This document shows, piece after piece, positions 6,985 to 14,760 of a DNA stretch of 16,378 nucleotides; the stretch's first letter is position 1; each line of letters begins with the position of its first letter. The stretch is from Minisyncoccota bacterium. GTDB taxonomy: Bacteria > Patescibacteriota > Microgenomatia > UBA1400 > PJMF01. The notes below the pieces were generated by a model, which worked only from the letters and a program-made list of their open reading frames with translations, ran no database searches and was not told the origin of the DNA. The stretch is from contig DOZC01000086.1 in the NCBI GenBank assembly GCA_003518205.1, positions 18,839 through 35,216 on the forward strand. Direction: 5' to 3'. The position numbers were made by a program, and so were the translations under genes.

Positions 6985-8418
6985 ATGACTAAGCCAACTC
7001 AAGCTCCACCCAAGATTAATCTCGATATCATTGTGGCATTAGCCAAACGTCGGGGGTTTGTGTTTCCCACCTCAGCAATTTATGGCGGTTTGGCAAATTC
7101 CTATGATTATGGACCAGTTGGGGTTCAACTCCTTAAAAACATCAAAGATCTTTGGTGGAAAGAGTTTATTACTGGCCGAACTGACATGGTTGGATTGGAT
7201 AGCCAAATCTTACTTCACCCCAAAACTTGGGAGGCTTCCGGTCATGTCACAGCTTTTAACGATCCTTTAGTTGAGGATATTAAAACCAATAAGCGGTACC
7301 GGGCTGATCATTTAATCAAGAATTGGGTTGAAACCAAATTAATTCAAAATCCAACTGACTCTGCTTGGCAAGATTTTAGTGTTGAAAATCTGAAACTAGC
7401 AGAAATGGGAACTTTCATTACTGAACATCAAATTCTGAGTCCTGAAGGCAATCCTTTGTCCGCTCCCAAGGCCTTTAACTTGCTATTTGAGACCGCCATT
7501 GGGACTGTCGCCGGCGCCAAAGCTAAAGTTTACCTGAGAGGTGAGACGGCTCAGGGAATTTTTTCCAATTTTAAACAAGTTCTCGATTCAACTCGAGTGA
7601 AATTGCCGTTTGGAATTGGGCAGATTGGTAAGAGTTTTCGTAACGAAATCACTACCGGTCAGTTTGTTTTTCGAACTTTAGAGTTTGAACAAGCCGAAAT
7701 TGAATATTTTTTTGATCCTGAGGCTTCAGATTGGCAATCCATCATGACTGGTTGGAAAGATTCAATGTGGCAATTTGTGACCACTACTCTAGGCATTAAA
7801 TCTGAAAATCTTCGCTGGCGCCAACACACCGACAAAGAACGCAGTCACTACAGTCAAGACACCTATGATTTAGATTTTAATTACCCTTTTGGATGGAGCG
7901 AACTTTGGGGCATTGCCTATCGCACTGATTATGATCTGAAGCAGCACATGCAGTTTTCAGGCGAATCTTTGGGATATCTGGATCAAAATACTGGGCGAAA
8001 ATTTATCCCTCATGTGATTGAACCGGCGGTTGGAATTAATCGTTTGTTTTTAATGATTCTGTGCGATGCTTACCGGTTTGATGAAACCAAACAAAGAGTG
8101 GTTCTAGAGCTGACACCCAAATTAGCACCTTATCAATTGGCAGTTTTTCCTTTAGTCAAAAACAAGCCCGAGTTAACCACAAAAGCCGAGAGTCTCTTTC
8201 AAATGATACGCCAAAACTATCGGACTATTTGGGATGATCGGGGTAATATTGGCAAACGTTACTTAGCTCAAGATGAAATTGGCACCCCATTTTGTATGAC
8301 TGTAGATTACCAAACTCTCGAAGATGATACGGTGACACTTCGAGATCGAACCACAACAGAACAAACCAGAGTTAAAACATCAGAGCTTGAGTCTAAGCTC
8401 GCAGCTATGATAGGCTAA
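6985..8418 (+). CDS. glyS: glycyl-tRNA synthetase, single-chain homodimer type
   Basis: Charges tRNA-Gly with glycine in the cytoplasm using ATP. Seen: class II synthetase architecture. The N-terminal region has KRRGFVFPTSAIYGG and YDYGPVG near residues 20-45. An RGETAQGIFSNF segment lies around residue 186. Motif 2 is FRNE at 218-221, followed by FVFRTLEFEQAEIEYFF. Motif 3 is PAVGINRL ending at R353. The C-terminal anticodon-binding domain starts near LAPYQLAVFPLV. At 477 residues it is the usual length of the alpha2 type found in many Gram-positives, archaea and CPR, not the alpha2-beta2 GlyQ/GlyS pair. The ATG follows AAAAGG at 6974-6979 with five bases between, one of the few clear ribosome binding sites here. 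Expression is controlled by the T-box upstream. The unknown gene at 8425 follows after 6 bases and may share its control. Confidence 0.97.
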   Translation: MTKPTQAPPKINLDIIVALAKRRGFVFPTSAIYGGLANSYDYGPVGVQLLKNIKDLWWKEFITGRTDMVGLDSQILLHPKTWEASGHVTAFNDPLVEDIKTNKRYRADHLIKNWVETKLIQNPTDSAWQDFSVENLKLAEMGTFITEHQILSPEGNPLSAPKAFNLLFETAIGTVAGAKAKVYLRGETAQGIFSNFKQVLDSTRVKLPFGIGQIGKSFRNEITTGQFVFRTLEFEQAEIEYFFDPEASDWQSIMTGWKDSMWQFVTTTLGIKSENLRWRQHTDKERSHYSQDTYDLDFNYPFGWSELWGIAYRTDYDLKQHMQFSGESLGYLDQNTGRKFIPHVIEPAVGINRLFLMILCDAYRFDETKQRVVLELTPKLAPYQLAVFPLVKNKPELTTKAESLFQMIRQNYRTIWDDRGNIGKRYLAQDEIGTPFCMTVDYQTLEDDTVTLRDRTTTEQTRVKTSELESKLAAMIG

Positions 8419-8424
8419 ATTCCT

Positions 8425-9237
8425 ATGAAAAAAACGTTTTTAATCGGTGGTTTAGTAGTCCTAGGTTTGACTATTTTGAGTGGAGGAGGCTGGTGGTTGA
8501 CCCATCGACCTCAAACTTCAACTCAAACCCCAACCACTGAAAAAAAGAAGAAGGTTTCTGTGCCAGTAAATGTTATTGATCAGGCTTTGCGGCCTTTTGT
8601 GTCAGTTTTACCCACAGCTGATGGCAAAAACATTTTGATTTCAGTTCAAAGTTTGAAAAAAACTGCCACTGAGGCTGAGTATGAGTTGGAATACCAAGCC
8701 GGGTCTCTGCTCCAGGGAGCTTTTGGAACTATCAAATTGGCAAATCTTCCTTCGGAAACTAAAGTTTTGCTAGGGAGCTGCTCGGCTGGAGGAGCTTGCA
8801 CTTATCATACTGAGGTTCAGGGAGGCACTTTACTCATGCGTTTTGCCGGTCCTGAAGACTATGCTCTCAAAACAGATTGGAAATATATTGAAAATAAAAC
8901 CCAGGAAACCGCCTTTAGTTCTAAAGATGGTAAATTTCAAGTTAGTGGTACTCAGTTAGCCAAACAAAAACTTTTAATTATTTCTAATAGTCCAGGATAT
9001 CCCGGAACTCCACCTGGAACTGTTGTCTCTGAGTCATACATTTTGGCCTCAAATGATGCGATTAAAGGTAAATTTAAAATTAGTCTTCGGGCTAAAGAAG
9101 CTGGAAAACTTAAAATTATGGGTTGGAATGGCCAGGCCTGGGTAGACTTTATTACCACTCCAGATAAAGATGATGATAAATTTGTCAGCGCTGATGTGGA
9201 GTTAATGCGAGTATACTTAGTCGTTAATGAGAAATGA
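8425..9237 (+). CDS. membrane-anchored exported protein of unknown family
   Basis: I do not recognise this 270-residue protein. Seen: a Lys-Lys start and one hydrophobic segment at about residues 5-26, consistent with an uncleaved signal anchor (no lipobox cysteine), then a polar T/Q/P/K-rich linker to about residue 45. The rest is a probably beta-rich extracytoplasmic region. It contains GSCSAGGAC, a cysteine pair that could form a disulfide, a glycine/proline turn NSPGYPGTPPG near residue 190, and a C-terminal part with regular alternating strands (KFKISLRAKEAGKLKIMGW). It begins 6 bases after glyS with no ribosome binding site, and its end overlaps the next gene by 11 bases, so translation of the two is probably coupled. 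A partnership with the following secreted protein is inferred from this overlap only. Confidence 0.8.
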   Translation: MKKTFLIGGLVVLGLTILSGGGWWLTHRPQTSTQTPTTEKKKKVSVPVNVIDQALRPFVSVLPTADGKNILISVQSLKKTATEAEYELEYQAGSLLQGAFGTIKLANLPSETKVLLGSCSAGGACTYHTEVQGGTLLMRFAGPEDYALKTDWKYIENKTQETAFSSKDGKFQVSGTQLAKQKLLIISNSPGYPGTPPGTVVSESYILASNDAIKGKFKISLRAKEAGKLKIMGWNGQAWVDFITTPDKDDDKFVSADVELMRVYLVVNEK

Positions 9238-11071
9238 GTTTTTAACCAGGAAACTTAGTAATTTGTTTTTTTTGCCTATCTTAGTGATTGCTTTAGGATT
9301 TGGCGGAATTTTTTTTGTTCCTCAATTTCGATTAACTTATTTGACTGTCGCGGCCATAAATAACGACTCTTTAACTTTAATCCCCGAGATCATTCCTTTT
9401 TCTGATCCAGAAATTATGACAGCCCAACGGGGTCTTTATATGAACAATGGTAGCGAATTGGCTAAACTACCCACTGTGGCTCAAGATTCCTATCGTCGCT
9501 ACACCTGGAACCAATTTGAAACAAGTCAGGGAACATATAATTGGACTGAAATTGATAATCACATTCAAACTGCAATTTCTTTAGGTCAGAAATTTGCTTT
9601 TCGCATCCAAGCCATGAAAAGTAATCATTCTGGCGTTTCATATCTCCCCAGTTATTTAACCAATGATCAATCAGGCAAATGGGTCAACGGGACATTTTTA
9701 CCAGATTGGAATAATGAATTTTTCTTGAATCGGTCTCAGCAATTACTAGTTGCTCTGGGGGATCATTTAAGAGCGAAGGGTTATGAGAATCAAATTAGCT
9801 GGATTGATATCGGAATTTTTGGTCAATATGGGGAGTGGTATGTCGATAAATCGCTTTATCCCAGTTCATGTGACTCTAGCCGGCCAGGACAAACTGATTG
9901 TTTTGCCAGCGATGCAAATTTAAAAAGGGTCATTGACATGCATCGATTGGCCTTTCCCAACACCAGATTATTGATCCAAGCTGGCACTTACCCAGATCCA
10001 GTTATTTATGCCATGGATTTATCAGATCAAATTGGTTGGCGAGATGATTGTTTGGGGACTCCAGGCTACTATAATTTTGAGACAAACAGCAATTACACTC
10101 AAATGTGGTCGATTCTCAAAAATCGCTGGCAGACCGCTCCAGTCGTTATGGAGTATTGTTCGAGTGGAATTTATTTAGATCACGCTGACCCGAATCAAGA
10201 TGATGGAGCTCGTCAAATTGCTTATTATCACACTAGTTCCATTGGCAATCATAACGTTACGTTTGACACTGAAAATACCATAGATAAATTTTTAAATAAT
10301 GCTAAGCACGCTGGCTATCGCTATCAGATTAAATCTATCATGATTCCCTGGCTCGCTCCCAACGACGGGAGTTCTTTTGATATTGTCTCAAGCTGGGAAA
10401 ACGTTGGTAATGCCCCAACCTACGAACCCTGGCAAATCACTTATCGTTTAATCAATATCGATAACCAGGTAATATGGGAAGGGAATTCTAGTCTTAATTT
10501 ACAAAAACTTTTACCCACCACAACTGGTCAAACTCAAACTGATAGCTTTAAACTTTCCACAGTAGTTCCGGCTGGATCATATTCGCTTCAGCTCATTATC
10601 ACCGATTCCAGAGCCGCTGCAAAAAGATTCCCAATGGGTTTGGCTATCAAAGGCAGAGCTGCTGACGGGAGTTATTTTTTGGGCAAAATTACAGTAGGCA
10701 ATCCAGTTATGACCCCAACTATCGGTGCCACACCAATTCCCACAGCCACACCAGTTCCCACAGTCGTTCCTACAGCCACACCAGTTCCAGTTAATTCAGG
10801 TCCGGTTATCACAGTCATCTCTCCTAAAGATAATGCCACTATATTTAGAAGTGTTTGGATTGGAGCCAAGGTCTCTGATCCTGATGGCATCTATCAAACC
10901 AAATTTTGGTTTGATAACGTTTTAGTGAAAACCTGTCACAAAAATGAAACAAATTGTAATTATACCTATAAAGCTAACTTTACCACTGGCAATCACGCTA
11001 TTTTAATCGAGTCATTTGACAACAGCTCTAACAGAAATCGATCTCAAGTCATAATTACGGTTAAAAAATAA
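9227..11071 (+). CDS. secreted DUF4832-type TIM-barrel protein with Ig-like tail
   Basis: Probably a glycoside-hydrolase-like or sugar-binding surface protein; no substrate can be read. Seen in order: an N-terminal hydrophobic segment (residues 10-32) for export or anchoring; an RGLYMNN strand and SYRRYTWNQFETSQGTYNW (about 88-106), like GH clan A and GH42-type barrels; WIDIGIFGQYGEW at 192-204 with E203; and VVMEY with E309. E203 and E309 are candidate acid/base and nucleophile residues (inference). The following region (about 330-490) resembles DUF4832 (PF16116), including IGNHN and a beta domain. A TP/VP-rich linker spans 496-522, and an Ig-like domain with the cysteine pair in CHKNETNC ends the protein. 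The start is set by the 11-base overlap with the preceding gene and the signal segment directly after it. A terminator follows. Confidence 0.82.
   Translation: MRNEFLTRKLSNLFFLPILVIALGFGGIFFVPQFRLTYLTVAAINNDSLTLIPEIIPFSDPEIMTAQRGLYMNNGSELAKLPTVAQDSYRRYTWNQFETSQGTYNWTEIDNHIQTAISLGQKFAFRIQAMKSNHSGVSYLPSYLTNDQSGKWVNGTFLPDWNNEFFLNRSQQLLVALGDHLRAKGYENQISWIDIGIFGQYGEWYVDKSLYPSSCDSSRPGQTDCFASDANLKRVIDMHRLAFPNTRLLIQAGTYPDPVIYAMDLSDQIGWRDDCLGTPGYYNFETNSNYTQMWSILKNRWQTAPVVMEYCSSGIYLDHADPNQDDGARQIAYYHTSSIGNHNVTFDTENTIDKFLNNAKHAGYRYQIKSIMIPWLAPNDGSSFDIVSSWENVGNAPTYEPWQITYRLINIDNQVIWEGNSSLNLQKLLPTTTGQTQTDSFKLSTVVPAGSYSLQLIITDSRAAAKRFPMGLAIKGRAADGSYFLGKITVGNPVMTPTIGATPIPTATPVPTVVPTATPVPVNSGPVITVISPKDNATIFRSVWIGAKVSDPDGIYQTKFWFDNVLVKTCHKNETNCNYTYKANFTTGNHAILIESFDNSSNRNRSQVIITVKK
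10712..10792 (+). repeat. degenerate repeat encoding a Thr-Pro linker
   Basis: Near-repeats of ACAGCCACACCAGTTCC and related units encode ATPIPTATPVPT and PTATPVPV. Such TP-rich stretches usually form stiff, exposed linkers between domains of surface proteins. Here it separates the barrel/beta domain from the Ig-like tail. The repeat may vary in copy number between strains. Confidence 0.7.
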
Positions 11072-11094
11072 TTCCTGAATAAGTTTGAAGTTAT

Positions 11095-11123
11095 TTTTGC
11101 CCCTTTTTTGGGGTTATTTTTTT
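11095..11123 (+). terminator. intrinsic terminator after the DUF4832 gene
   Basis: CCCC (11100-11103) and GGGG (11110-11113) enclose a six-T loop and are followed by TTATTTTTTT. The stem is short (4 pairs, 5 with a G-U) but the T-run is strong. It lies 24 bases after the stop, separating this operon from mraZ. Confidence 0.6.
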
Positions 11124-11152
11124 GCATAAAAATATTGTTATCGGCCTATATC

Positions 11153-11170
11153 AGAGATTTATTAATCTCT
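11153..11170. other. inverted repeat in the mraZ control region
   Basis: AGAGATT (11153-11159) and AATCTCT (11164-11170) form a perfect 7-base palindrome around TATT. No T-run follows on either strand, so an operator site or a short structured element is more likely than a terminator. It lies about 140 bases upstream of mraZ in AT-rich DNA that also contains AATTAATTAATT. Confidence 0.45.
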
Positions 11171-11214
11171 AAATAGTAACTGAATTAATTAATTATTGGT
11201 TCGTTTTTCTTGAG

Positions 11215-11240
11215 AAATACCCGAAGCTTTTTTGGTATTT
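11215..11240. other. inverted repeat overlapping the mraZ promoter
   Basis: AAATACC (11215-11221) and GGTATTT (11234-11240) are perfect inverted repeats around a 12-base spacer. The right arm runs into the TTTACA proposed as the -35 of the mraZ promoter, the place expected for a repressor operator. The binding protein is unknown. Confidence 0.45.
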
Positions 11241-11266
11241 ACAAGTATTAAGAATTGCGCTATTTT
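11238..11266 (+). promoter_or_regulatory. candidate mraZ-cluster promoter
   Basis: TTTACA (11238-11243, one mismatch to TTGACA) is spaced 17 bases from TATTTT (11261-11266, two mismatches). Transcription would start near 11273, about 40 bases before the mraZ ATG. An alternative is TATAGA at 11296-11301, eleven bases from the ATG, which would give a leaderless transcript. Confidence 0.45.
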
Positions 11267-11312
11267 AATAACAGGTAAAAAATGGTAAACAATCCTATAG
11301 AGTTAAAAGACG

Positions 11313-11732
11313 ATGTTTATTGGCAAATACTATCATCGTCTGGAAACTCAAAATCGCATCTCTCTGCCTAAAAAATTTCGAGAGATCAACGAAACTTGGA
11401 TTGTGACTCGAGGATTAGACGGCTGTTTATTTTTATTTCAACCAGCCGACTTCAAATCTCAGTTAACCGAAATTGCCAACCGCTCTTTGACAAAAAAAAC
11501 CAATCGCGACTTAGTCAGAATCATGACTCATGAAGCTGTTGAATTAACTTCAGATCCAGCTGGTCGAATCCATCTGCCCGAGTATTTGACCAAATTGGCG
11601 CACTTAACTGATGACGTAGTAGTAGTCGGTAGTCTCCATCACCTTGAATTGTGGGACCTAACTATTTATCACGCCTATGTTGATCAACTAGAAAACCAAG
11701 CGGAAGCCATCGCCGAAGCCGTTGAGCTTTAA
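11313..11732 (+). CDS. mraZ: MraZ, transcription regulator of the division cluster
   Basis: A DNA-binding regulator of the division/cell-wall cluster that forms rings of two AbrB-like domains per subunit. Seen: the typical start MFIGKYYHRLE; a first domain with QNRISLPKKFRE (residues 13-24), where the usual DAKGR is altered to ETQNR; and a second domain with DPAGRIHLP from D81, the intact DxxGR signature. The 139 residues are close to the usual length of about 140-150. It opens the cluster, with rsmH 11 bases downstream. In other bacteria MraZ binds direct TGGGA-type repeats upstream of its own gene. None is visible here, so operator recognition may differ. No Shine-Dalgarno sequence precedes the start. 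Confidence 0.94.
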   Translation: MFIGKYYHRLETQNRISLPKKFREINETWIVTRGLDGCLFLFQPADFKSQLTEIANRSLTKKTNRDLVRIMTHEAVELTSDPAGRIHLPEYLTKLAHLTDDVVVVGSLHHLELWDLTIYHAYVDQLENQAEAIAEAVEL

Positions 11733-11743
11733 CACAAACAAAA

Positions 11744-12649
11744 ATGATTGATTCACACTTTAGCGTTCTTAAAAATGAGGTTCTGGACTGGCTCAAACCT
11801 CAAGCTGAGGCTTGGTATTTGGATGGAACTTTTGGCCGAGGTGGTCACACTGCAGCCATTTTAAAAACCGGAGCCAAAGTTATCGCTCTGGATTTTGATC
11901 AAAAGGCTATCTCAGCTGGAATGGTAAAATTCAAAGCTGAAATTGCTCAAAAACAATTGTGCTTAATCCGAGAAAATTTTACCCAGCTTGATCAAGTTCT
12001 GCGGCAGCTAGCTCAAACTCAATTACCAGACTTGAAACTTAGCGGAGCTGTGTTTGACTTTGGTACCAGCATCGAGCAGCTTAAATATGACAATCGGGGT
12101 TTGAGTTTTGATCAACCCGACCAACCCTTAGATATGAGGCTAGACGACAGGCTAGGAGTAACAGCAGCAGATTTGCTTTTAGCTTTGCCAGAAAAACATC
12201 TAGCTCAACTTTTTTCTGAGTATGGCGGTGAACATCAGGCTCGAAGTTTAGCCAAAGCTATCGTTTTTGAACGCCAAAAACATCCCGAAAAACTCAAAAC
12301 AGTTGGTGACTTTTTAAGCATCACTGCCAAGGTTTTACCTCCCAGGCATGGTCATTTGAACCCAGCCACCAAAGCTTTTCAAGCTCTCCGCATCGCCGTC
12401 AATGATGAGTTGACCAATATTCAAGTCGCTTTACCTAAAGTTTTACCCTGGCTCAAATCCGGAGCTAGACTCGTCACCATCGCTTTTCATGAGGGTGAAG
12501 ACCGCCTGGTAAAAGATTGGTTTTTGGAATGGGAGGCCGCTCAATTCGGAAATATTTTGACTCAAAAACCAGTCATAGCCTCCGAAAGTGAACTCAGCCT
12601 CAACTCTCGCAGTCGCAGTGCTAAATTGCGAGTCTTTAGTAAAAATTAA
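11744..12649 (+). CDS. rsmH: 16S rRNA (cytosine-1402 N4)-methyltransferase
   Basis: Methylates N4 of C1402 in 16S rRNA at the ribosomal P site using S-adenosylmethionine (formerly MraW). Seen: N-terminal HFSVLKNEVLDWL, the family's HxPVLxxEV box; the SAM-binding loop DGTFGRGGHT at residues 27-36; ALDFDQKAI; a variant of the DLGVSS box reading DFGTSIEQL, followed by RGLSFDQPDQPLDMRLD; a NDELTNI segment; and FHEGEDRLVKDW with the SRSRSAKLRVF end. The 301 residues match the family. It lies 11 bases after mraZ with no clear ribosome binding site and continues into ftsL after 25 bases, in the standard order mraZ-rsmH-ftsL-ftsI. Confidence 0.96.
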   Translation: MIDSHFSVLKNEVLDWLKPQAEAWYLDGTFGRGGHTAAILKTGAKVIALDFDQKAISAGMVKFKAEIAQKQLCLIRENFTQLDQVLRQLAQTQLPDLKLSGAVFDFGTSIEQLKYDNRGLSFDQPDQPLDMRLDDRLGVTAADLLLALPEKHLAQLFSEYGGEHQARSLAKAIVFERQKHPEKLKTVGDFLSITAKVLPPRHGHLNPATKAFQALRIAVNDELTNIQVALPKVLPWLKSGARLVTIAFHEGEDRLVKDWFLEWEAAQFGNILTQKPVIASESELSLNSRSRSAKLRVFSKN

Positions 12650-12674
12650 TTAACAGTTATTAAAAAAAACCACC

Positions 12675-12965
12675 ATGACATTGACACCTCGTCTCATCAC
12701 CACCGGATACACTCTAGTTTTAGGAGTGGTGTTGTTTCAAGCTTTTAGCACAATTTTCCAGGCGAGTTTGGGACTTCATGACTCTCAACAACTTCAAGTA
12801 CTACAGCGTCAAAAACAACAATTAGAAATTATTCATGCCGAGTTAGCTCATCAAGTTGCCTCCCAAACTGCAATTAAACCAATTCAACTGACTCTAGCAA
12901 CTGAGTTTACTCCAATTACCAAATTCTTAACTGCCAGCCAACACACAAGTGTGGCTTGGCGTTAA
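12675..12965 (+). CDS. ftsL: FtsL-like small division membrane protein
   Basis: A 96-residue single-pass protein, called from its position and shape, since FtsL sequences are barely conserved. Seen: a short cytoplasmic N-terminus, a hydrophobic segment at about residues 9-30, then a Gln/Leu-rich coiled coil (about 36-66; LQVLQRQKQQLEIIHAEL) facing outward. It sits exactly between rsmH and ftsI, where ftsL is found in most bacteria. FtsL joins FtsB/DivIC and activates FtsWI septal peptidoglycan synthesis. No ribosome binding site is evident. Confidence 0.7.
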   Translation: MTLTPRLITTGYTLVLGVVLFQAFSTIFQASLGLHDSQQLQVLQRQKQQLEIIHAELAHQVASQTAIKPIQLTLATEFTPITKFLTASQHTSVAWR

Positions 12966-12972
12966 TTTGCGC

Positions 12973-12978
12973 TACACT
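12973..12978 (+). promoter_or_regulatory. possible internal -10 before ftsI
   Basis: TACACT (two mismatches to TATAAT) ends 8 bases before the ftsI ATG, the same geometry as the DUF4012 promoter. No -35 is convincing. It may be chance, and ftsI could be read only from the mraZ promoter. Confidence 0.25.
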
Positions 12979-12986
12979 AGGGGTCT

Positions 12987-14747
12987 ATGACCAAATCAGC
13001 GGTGAGTTTTTCCAACCGAGAAACCTGGGTTTTGGTTAGTTTCTGGAGTGTGGCCATTATTATTGGCATCAGACTTTTTTATTGGCAGGTCATTAAGTCA
13101 GCCGAGCTTCAAACTGCCGTCATTAAACAAACTCAACGAAAACTGTCACAAATCGGGGAGAGAGGTCAAATTTTTACCAGCGATGGTTATTTATTGGTAG
13201 GTAATCAACCCTACTATCGATTACTGATTAATAAAACCAAATCTTCTATTTCTGCTTCTGCCCTAGTGGATTTATTAATCCCAATCTTAATTACTGAAAC
13301 TCCGGATTATTTTTTGGCTACTAGTTCTGCCACCCAAGATTTTGTTAAACAAGAATTAACCTCACAGTTACTAAGCCAATTAGCTCGATCAGCCACCGTG
13401 GTAACTCTCAGAGCTAAAATCTCCTCTGAAGTCAAAACTGCTGTTGAAAAACTCGCGTTGCCAGAACTTCAATTTGAAACCATTTCGGGTCGATACTATC
13501 CTGAAGCCTCGATGGCAGCTCAAGTTGTGGGTTTTGTGGGTAAAACCGAAACTGGGGAAGATCAGGGTTATTTTGGAATTGAAGGGGCTTTGGATGGAGA
13601 ACTGGCTGGAAAATCCCAAACTCGAACTGTTTTAACCGACGCTTTGGGCAAAGCTTTGCCTGGAGAAAAGCTTAATTTTGAGATTCCCGTGGCTGGGAGA
13701 GATGTGGTTTTAACCCTTCGCCGGGATCTGCAACAATTGACTGAAGAATTTTTGGCCAAAGGAATTGAGAAATATGGAGCCAAAGCAGGTGAAATTATCC
13801 TCATGGAGCCTGCTACTGGCAAAATTCTGGCTTTAGCAGCTTGGCCCAACTATTTGCCAGCTTATTACTATTGGTACGATTCAAGCCTTTATAAAAACCC
13901 CAGTGTGGTTAATCTCTATGAACCGGGCTCAACCTTCAAAACTCTAACTGTTTCTGCCGGTCTGGACAGTGGCGTCATCACTCCAGAAACTGTTTGCACC
14001 ACTTGCGCCGGACCAAAAATTATTGGCAAATATGCCATCAAAACTTGGAATGAAGAATATCATCCCAATATCACTATGACTCAAGCTCTAGAAAAATCTG
14101 ATAACGTCGCCATGGTGTTTGTGAGTGATTTGTTAGGCAAAGATCGTCAGGTAGAGTACCTCAGGAAATTTGCTATTGGCGAGCCACTTCATCTCGACCT
14201 TCAAGAAGACACCCAAACTCCTTTTCCGACTCATTTTGGACCAACGGAATTAGCCACCAGCGCTTTTGGTCAGGGCATTAGTACCACTAGTTTACAGTTA
14301 GTCAGAGCGGTCGGAGCTATCGCCAATCATGGCTACATGATGCGACCTCAAATTGTCGCCAAAGTCATTGATAAACAAAGAAATCAAGAGCTGCCAATTC
14401 AGCCAATCGTCGAGCGTCAAGTTATTTCACCTCTGGCCGCTGAACAAGCCACCACCATGATGGTGAGTTCGGCCCTGCATGGCGAGGCTCAGTGGGCAGT
14501 TTCAAAGCGCTACACTATTGCCGGTAAAACCGGCACCTCCCAGATCCCAGGTCCGGGTGGTTATCAGGCAGACAAAACCATTGCCAGTTTTATTGGTTTT
14601 GCTCCCCCCATCAACCCTCAGGTTTTGATTTTCGTCAAACTGATTGAACCAACTAGTAGTCCCTGGGCTGCCGAAACCGCTGCTCCGCTTTGGTTTCATT
14701 TAGCTGAAAAAGTTTTTTTGCTCTTGGGAATTCCGGCTGATAAATAA
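12987..14747 (+). CDS. ftsI: FtsI/PBP2-type class B penicillin-binding protein
   Basis: Septal peptidoglycan transpeptidase, anchored in the membrane with its catalytic domain outside. Seen: one transmembrane segment at about residues 13-34; the N-terminal pedestal domain opening with GERGQIFTSDGYLL (the usual RGxIxDRxG box, with TS replacing DR); and the transpeptidase domain with all three catalytic motifs: STFK with nucleophile S315 and K318, SDN at 371-373, and KTGT from K514. The 586 residues are typical and no PASTA repeats are present. It follows ftsL by 21 bases. No mraY, mur or ftsW gene follows: the next gene, parB, is convergent with only 6 bases between stop codons. The cluster is thus much reduced. 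Confidence 0.95.
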   Translation: MTKSAVSFSNRETWVLVSFWSVAIIIGIRLFYWQVIKSAELQTAVIKQTQRKLSQIGERGQIFTSDGYLLVGNQPYYRLLINKTKSSISASALVDLLIPILITETPDYFLATSSATQDFVKQELTSQLLSQLARSATVVTLRAKISSEVKTAVEKLALPELQFETISGRYYPEASMAAQVVGFVGKTETGEDQGYFGIEGALDGELAGKSQTRTVLTDALGKALPGEKLNFEIPVAGRDVVLTLRRDLQQLTEEFLAKGIEKYGAKAGEIILMEPATGKILALAAWPNYLPAYYYWYDSSLYKNPSVVNLYEPGSTFKTLTVSAGLDSGVITPETVCTTCAGPKIIGKYAIKTWNEEYHPNITMTQALEKSDNVAMVFVSDLLGKDRQVEYLRKFAIGEPLHLDLQEDTQTPFPTHFGPTELATSAFGQGISTTSLQLVRAVGAIANHGYMMRPQIVAKVIDKQRNQELPIQPIVERQVISPLAAEQATTMMVSSALHGEAQWAVSKRYTIAGKTGTSQIPGPGGYQADKTIASFIGFAPPINPQVLIFVKLIEPTSSPWAAETAAPLWFHLAEKVFLLLGIPADK

Positions 14748-14760
14748 ATCAGCTTACTTT
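14735..14760 (+). terminator. hairpin over the convergent ftsI and parB stops
   Basis: GCTGAT (14736-14741) pairs with ATCAGC (14748-14753), with AAATAA as loop and one G-U pair outside. TTACTTT follows on the plus strand. It covers the ftsI stop codon and abuts the parB stop. It is a weak candidate terminator for the division transcript; the minus side has no T-run. Confidence 0.35.

Noticed and set aside
10672..10925. Open frames on both strands over the TP-linker
   Set aside because: They arise from the repeated ACACCAGTTCC units read in other frames; composition is repeat-driven and there are no start signals.
13568..13849. Minus-strand open frame of 93 codons inside ftsI
   Set aside because: It lies opposite the well-supported transpeptidase gene, has no family features or start signals, and is best explained as a shadow.
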